Shown here: positions 61,346 to 64,000 of the stretch, in pieces
How the letters are laid out: each line of letters opens with the position of its first letter
Numbering within the stretch: position 1 is the first letter of the stretch
DNA from: Ophioderma brevispina
Lineage: Eukaryota; Echinodermata; Ophiuroidea; Amphilepidida; Ophiodermatidae
Reading direction: 5' to 3'
Length of the DNA stretch: 64,000 nt
Assembly: GCA_023653785.1 (NCBI GenBank)
Contig: JAMKCH010010222.1
Coordinates: 1-64,000, forward strand
The notes under the pieces: generated by a model
What the model saw: only the letters and a program-made list of their open reading frames with translations
Told to the model about the DNA's origin: nothing
The model's database searches: none
Position numbers and translations under genes: made by a program

Positions 61346-62282
61346 TACAGGGCGTATCAAAAGAAAACAGTTTTTGAAAGTATCATAAATATAGAATGTA
61401 TAGTATTTGGTCATTTTTATTTGAGTTTCATGTACACATGTGTCTTTTCAATCCACAGTCTCAAAATCAGTCATGTACGACAATCAATTTTTGACTGTTT
61501 TTTGTAACCCGAGCACAAATGCGGTTATGCAAAACAATCATGGGTTCGAATCATGGGTATTGTTGGGCAATGGAACGCTCATTGGACCCGTCTTCTTCAG
61601 ACATAACATCAATGGGGATTGATACCTCCAGATTATCAATGAAGATGTTGTTCCCTTCATTGAACAGAATATTCCCTCGTCTCCAACGGCAGCCGAAATG
61701 GTTCAAGTTCAACGCGCCTTGGTGGGCACAAGGATGGATGCGCATCCCCACAGAAGACAGATCGCCTTGCTGGGTTAATTGGATATCTGTTAATTGCCCT
61801 GAACCATCAAATCGGGTGGCCACCACGATTTCTTGTGGAAACACCTCATATCCAGAGGTTTTACGACTTCTCCAGCAGACCTTAATGAGCTTCAGCGTAG
61901 AATCACGGATATTGTCAGACGGGACAGAGCCTTAATCAGAAGAGCAGTGAACGCCATGCTGAGGAAGGCAGGTGTGTGCATCCAAAGAGGTAGAGGAAAT
62001 GTGGAGGATTAAGTGTGAGTGATTCAAAGAACAGATTTAACATATCAAAAGTACTACATTGTAATGTTATGATTTTGATTAACTTTGCGCTACAGAATTT
62101 GTCTTTGGTTTGCGGAAATAGCCATAATTTTTTCATCGATTGTCACACTCCAATGATTTTGCAATCACTGATGGAAAATATATATGAATACTAATTGCTG
62201 TAATCAAAAATGCCAAATACATCATACATTTTCTTTTTTAGGATTGTTTATGACTGCTTACTTATTTTTTATACGTCCTGTA
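61346..62282 (+). mobile_element. Mariner-type transposon relic (absent from copy A)
   Basis: Ends TACAGGGCGTATCAAAAG and TTTTTTATACGTCCTGTA are inverted repeats with TA at each border. The inside encodes decayed transposase pieces: WVLLGNGTLIGPVFFRHNIN near 61557-61615, YLQIINEDVVPFIEQNI, a frameshift near WWAQ and MDAHPHRRQ (the QDGAxxHR box with the second catalytic Asp) near 61732, then DLNELQRRITDIVRRDRAL and MLRKAGVCIQRG to a TAA near 62011. The N-terminal DNA-binding region is absent. Copy A has the unoccupied site near 38935-38950. Confidence 0.8.
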
Positions 62283-62386
62283 TATCCATAAGACGATCCC
62301 TTCCTAGGATGTGTCCTTTTAGCAACCCACCTATACAGTTTCAGCTAATGAGCTACAGCAGTTTGACTTAGCTTCTTTGCAAAATG

Positions 62387-62638
62387 CAGGCCCGTAGCCG
62401 GGATTTTTAGGGAGGGACGATTTTTAAAAAAAATCAAAAAAATGCAGGGGGTTGGGAAATTTGGCAAAAAGGGATTTTTTTACCGAAATCGTAACATTTT
62501 TTCGACCAAATATTACAAATCTCGCCAAGCTCGCACATTTTTTTAGCCTTTTTAGCTACTTTAGGGGCTTGCGGGCTTTTTGGAACGGGGATGGGGGAGG
62601 CGTCCGTCCCCACCGCCCCTCCTCTGGTTACGGGCCTG
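62387..62638. mobile_element. hAT-type MITE with 8-bp target duplication, copy B
   Basis: Left end CAGGCCCGTAGCCGGGA, right end TCTGGTTACGGGCCTG. GCAAAATG stands on both sides (62379-62386 and 62639-62646). An 8-bp duplication and CAG/CTG ends fit the hAT superfamily. 252 bp, no transposase. The counterpart is in copy A. Confidence 0.8.
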
Positions 62639-62646
62639 GCAAAATG

Positions 62647-64000
62647 CAAACGAATTATCTGTCCATGAGGAGAAATAGTGCATGCTTACGGACAGTTCTG
62701 TGAGGCATGCCAAAAAAATTCTAATCAATGCACGTCACTAATTTTAAGTTGGAAGATGCATGAAGAGTATTTTGTCGTAGTTCTAATAAGACTACATAAT
62801 ACAATCAGCTTCTTCATGAGAGTTCCTGTGAAGCACCTTTTCGATAGCCACGCAGTACCTCCATGCACTGTTGTCCTGAAATCCCAACCTCCAAATTCAC
62901 TGTTTTCCCAAGATATAGACAAAAGACCGCCGTTGTAATGGTTAGCCAACATTTAGTGAAAACAATGGACCCAGCCACTTTGTACCAGGTTGGGCGGGAT
63001 ATTTATTATCCACTTGCTAGATGATACGGATGGTAATCTTTGTGTTCCCAACAGATAACCATTAACATTCGTGATAATGGGAACATCCGAAAGGTTTCTA
63101 ATACGCTATGAGATTACAAATGATGCTATATTCTAAACGAAAAAGATATTCGATACCCTACGTATTTTGACAATGGTAATGGCTGCAAGTACACCCTATT
63201 TCAATAAATGAAATGAAAGCTAAGCTGAGGAGAAGTAGTTGGAGTGAGCGATTGACTGTCGAATAAGCAGTGAGTTGGGGTTATGTTTCCTGAGCAAATG
63301 CTTGATAATATAATGCCGAGTAGCACTTAAATCGATCAATGTAGCTGAAATTGAATGCGAAACAGACTTTTGAAATGGTGTATCATCTTATTTCTCGTAC
63401 GTTAATGTACGTGAAAATATGTACGTAATGGTAAAAATAGTTAATTAGACATTTCATCATGTTTTTCCTGAACGAATTGATGACGTGATATGCAATGCTA
63501 CTCCAGGCAAGAAAGGCATGCGTTATACATGTAAATTTTGAAAAAGATTATAATTCTCAGAATCATGCATACCCTTGCATTTTGAGTTATTTCCGGGTAC
63601 CATAATTTGCAACATTAAAGAATCGTCGGATTATTTCAAGGAAAACATGTCTTTCGGTACTGATATAGTGGCAAAACTCTCATACCATTATTCAGAATGG
63701 CATCAAAATCAATGATAGAAATTCGATTTGACAACTTTAGTCAGAGAGAGGGGTAGGGAGGGAGACCGAGAGAGAGGCACTTTATGTTAAATAAATCATA
63801 TTCTTTTCAATAAGCTTTTGCGCCACGCTGATTTTTTTACTTCAAAACAATATGGCGGCCACAATACCATTTTGTGTTTGCACTATCTGTTTTGCCACCC
63901 TGATTTTTCGCTTCAAACAAAATCACATCTGCGATATATTCTTATATCGCGGCGTTAAAATAAAAATCTTAACAGATATATGTGGGGAGGCTATTTCGGA
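62647..64000. other. Duplicated non-coding DNA to the window end
   Basis: Aligns with 39314-39987 and 40627-41382. A GA-rich repeat is near 63745-63778. No genes. The frames at 62678-62952 are not conserved in copy A. Confidence 0.55.

Larger units (their letters stand above)
55561..64000 (+). repeat. Segmental duplication, copy B (cut by window end)
   Basis: The direct copy of 27165-41382, starting AGATACGG right after the TA array. Shorter than A because it lacks the A-only insertions (about 0.8, 5.1, 0.5 and 0.64 kb). It has two large insertions of its own. Homology is still present at base 64000. Confidence 0.9.

Overview
The window looks like intergenic DNA from a repeat-rich animal genome. 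A marine invertebrate is my best guess (cnidarian, mollusc, hemichordate, echinoderm or lancelet), but the sequence does not decide between them. The grounds are: AT-rich sequence with long TA, CA, GA and CT microsatellites; only short, broken reading frames; decayed LINE, Penelope-like and Tc1/mariner elements; tRNA-derived SINEs; and many MITE-like inverted-repeat elements. I find no host protein gene, rRNA, intact tRNA, operon or CRISPR array. The longest recognisable coding stretches are transposon remains.

Layout. 1-7 kb: a mariner-type MITE, two motif-array elements of 828 and 835 bp with CGTC ends, and a hairpin element. 7-17 kb: mostly unrecognised DNA, a tRNA-SINE, about six tandem copies of a ~145-bp unit, an hAT-type MITE and a decayed L1-like LINE on the minus strand. 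17-27 kb: a long-inverted-repeat element, a G-rich TTAA-ended element and small MITEs. 27.2-41.4 kb (copy A) and 55.6-64.0 kb (copy B, cut by the window end) are two direct copies of one segmental duplication. 41.4-55.6 kb lies between them. It holds a second G-rich element, two motif-array blocks, a CR1/jockey-type LINE tail and a Tc1-like transposase split by a 1.8-kb foldback element.

The duplication is the main large-scale structure. Because the copies align, each can be read as the empty site of the other. Copy A alone carries a ~0.83-kb long-inverted-repeat element, a ~5-kb nest with two Penelope-like elements placed tail to tail, a TTAA-ended MITE and a ~640-bp insertion with a GC-rich hairpin. 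Copy B alone carries a CA-repeat block with a MITE and a 937-bp mariner relic. An hAT MITE with an 8-bp target duplication is in both and so predates the duplication.

The most novel-looking signal is a set of non-coding elements (2858-3685, 5299-6133, 34950-35319, 56631-56997, 60121-60445, 45705-46119). Most have at least one end that begins CGTC (read inward), and in the TA-rich cases they sit in ATAT-type sequence. Each is packed with a family-specific motif of 12-20 bp in both orientations. The motifs differ between families, but most keep a GACG(T/G)AT or GTCGTAT core. They look like non-autonomous transposons built from arrays of a protein-binding site. No transposase for them is visible here.
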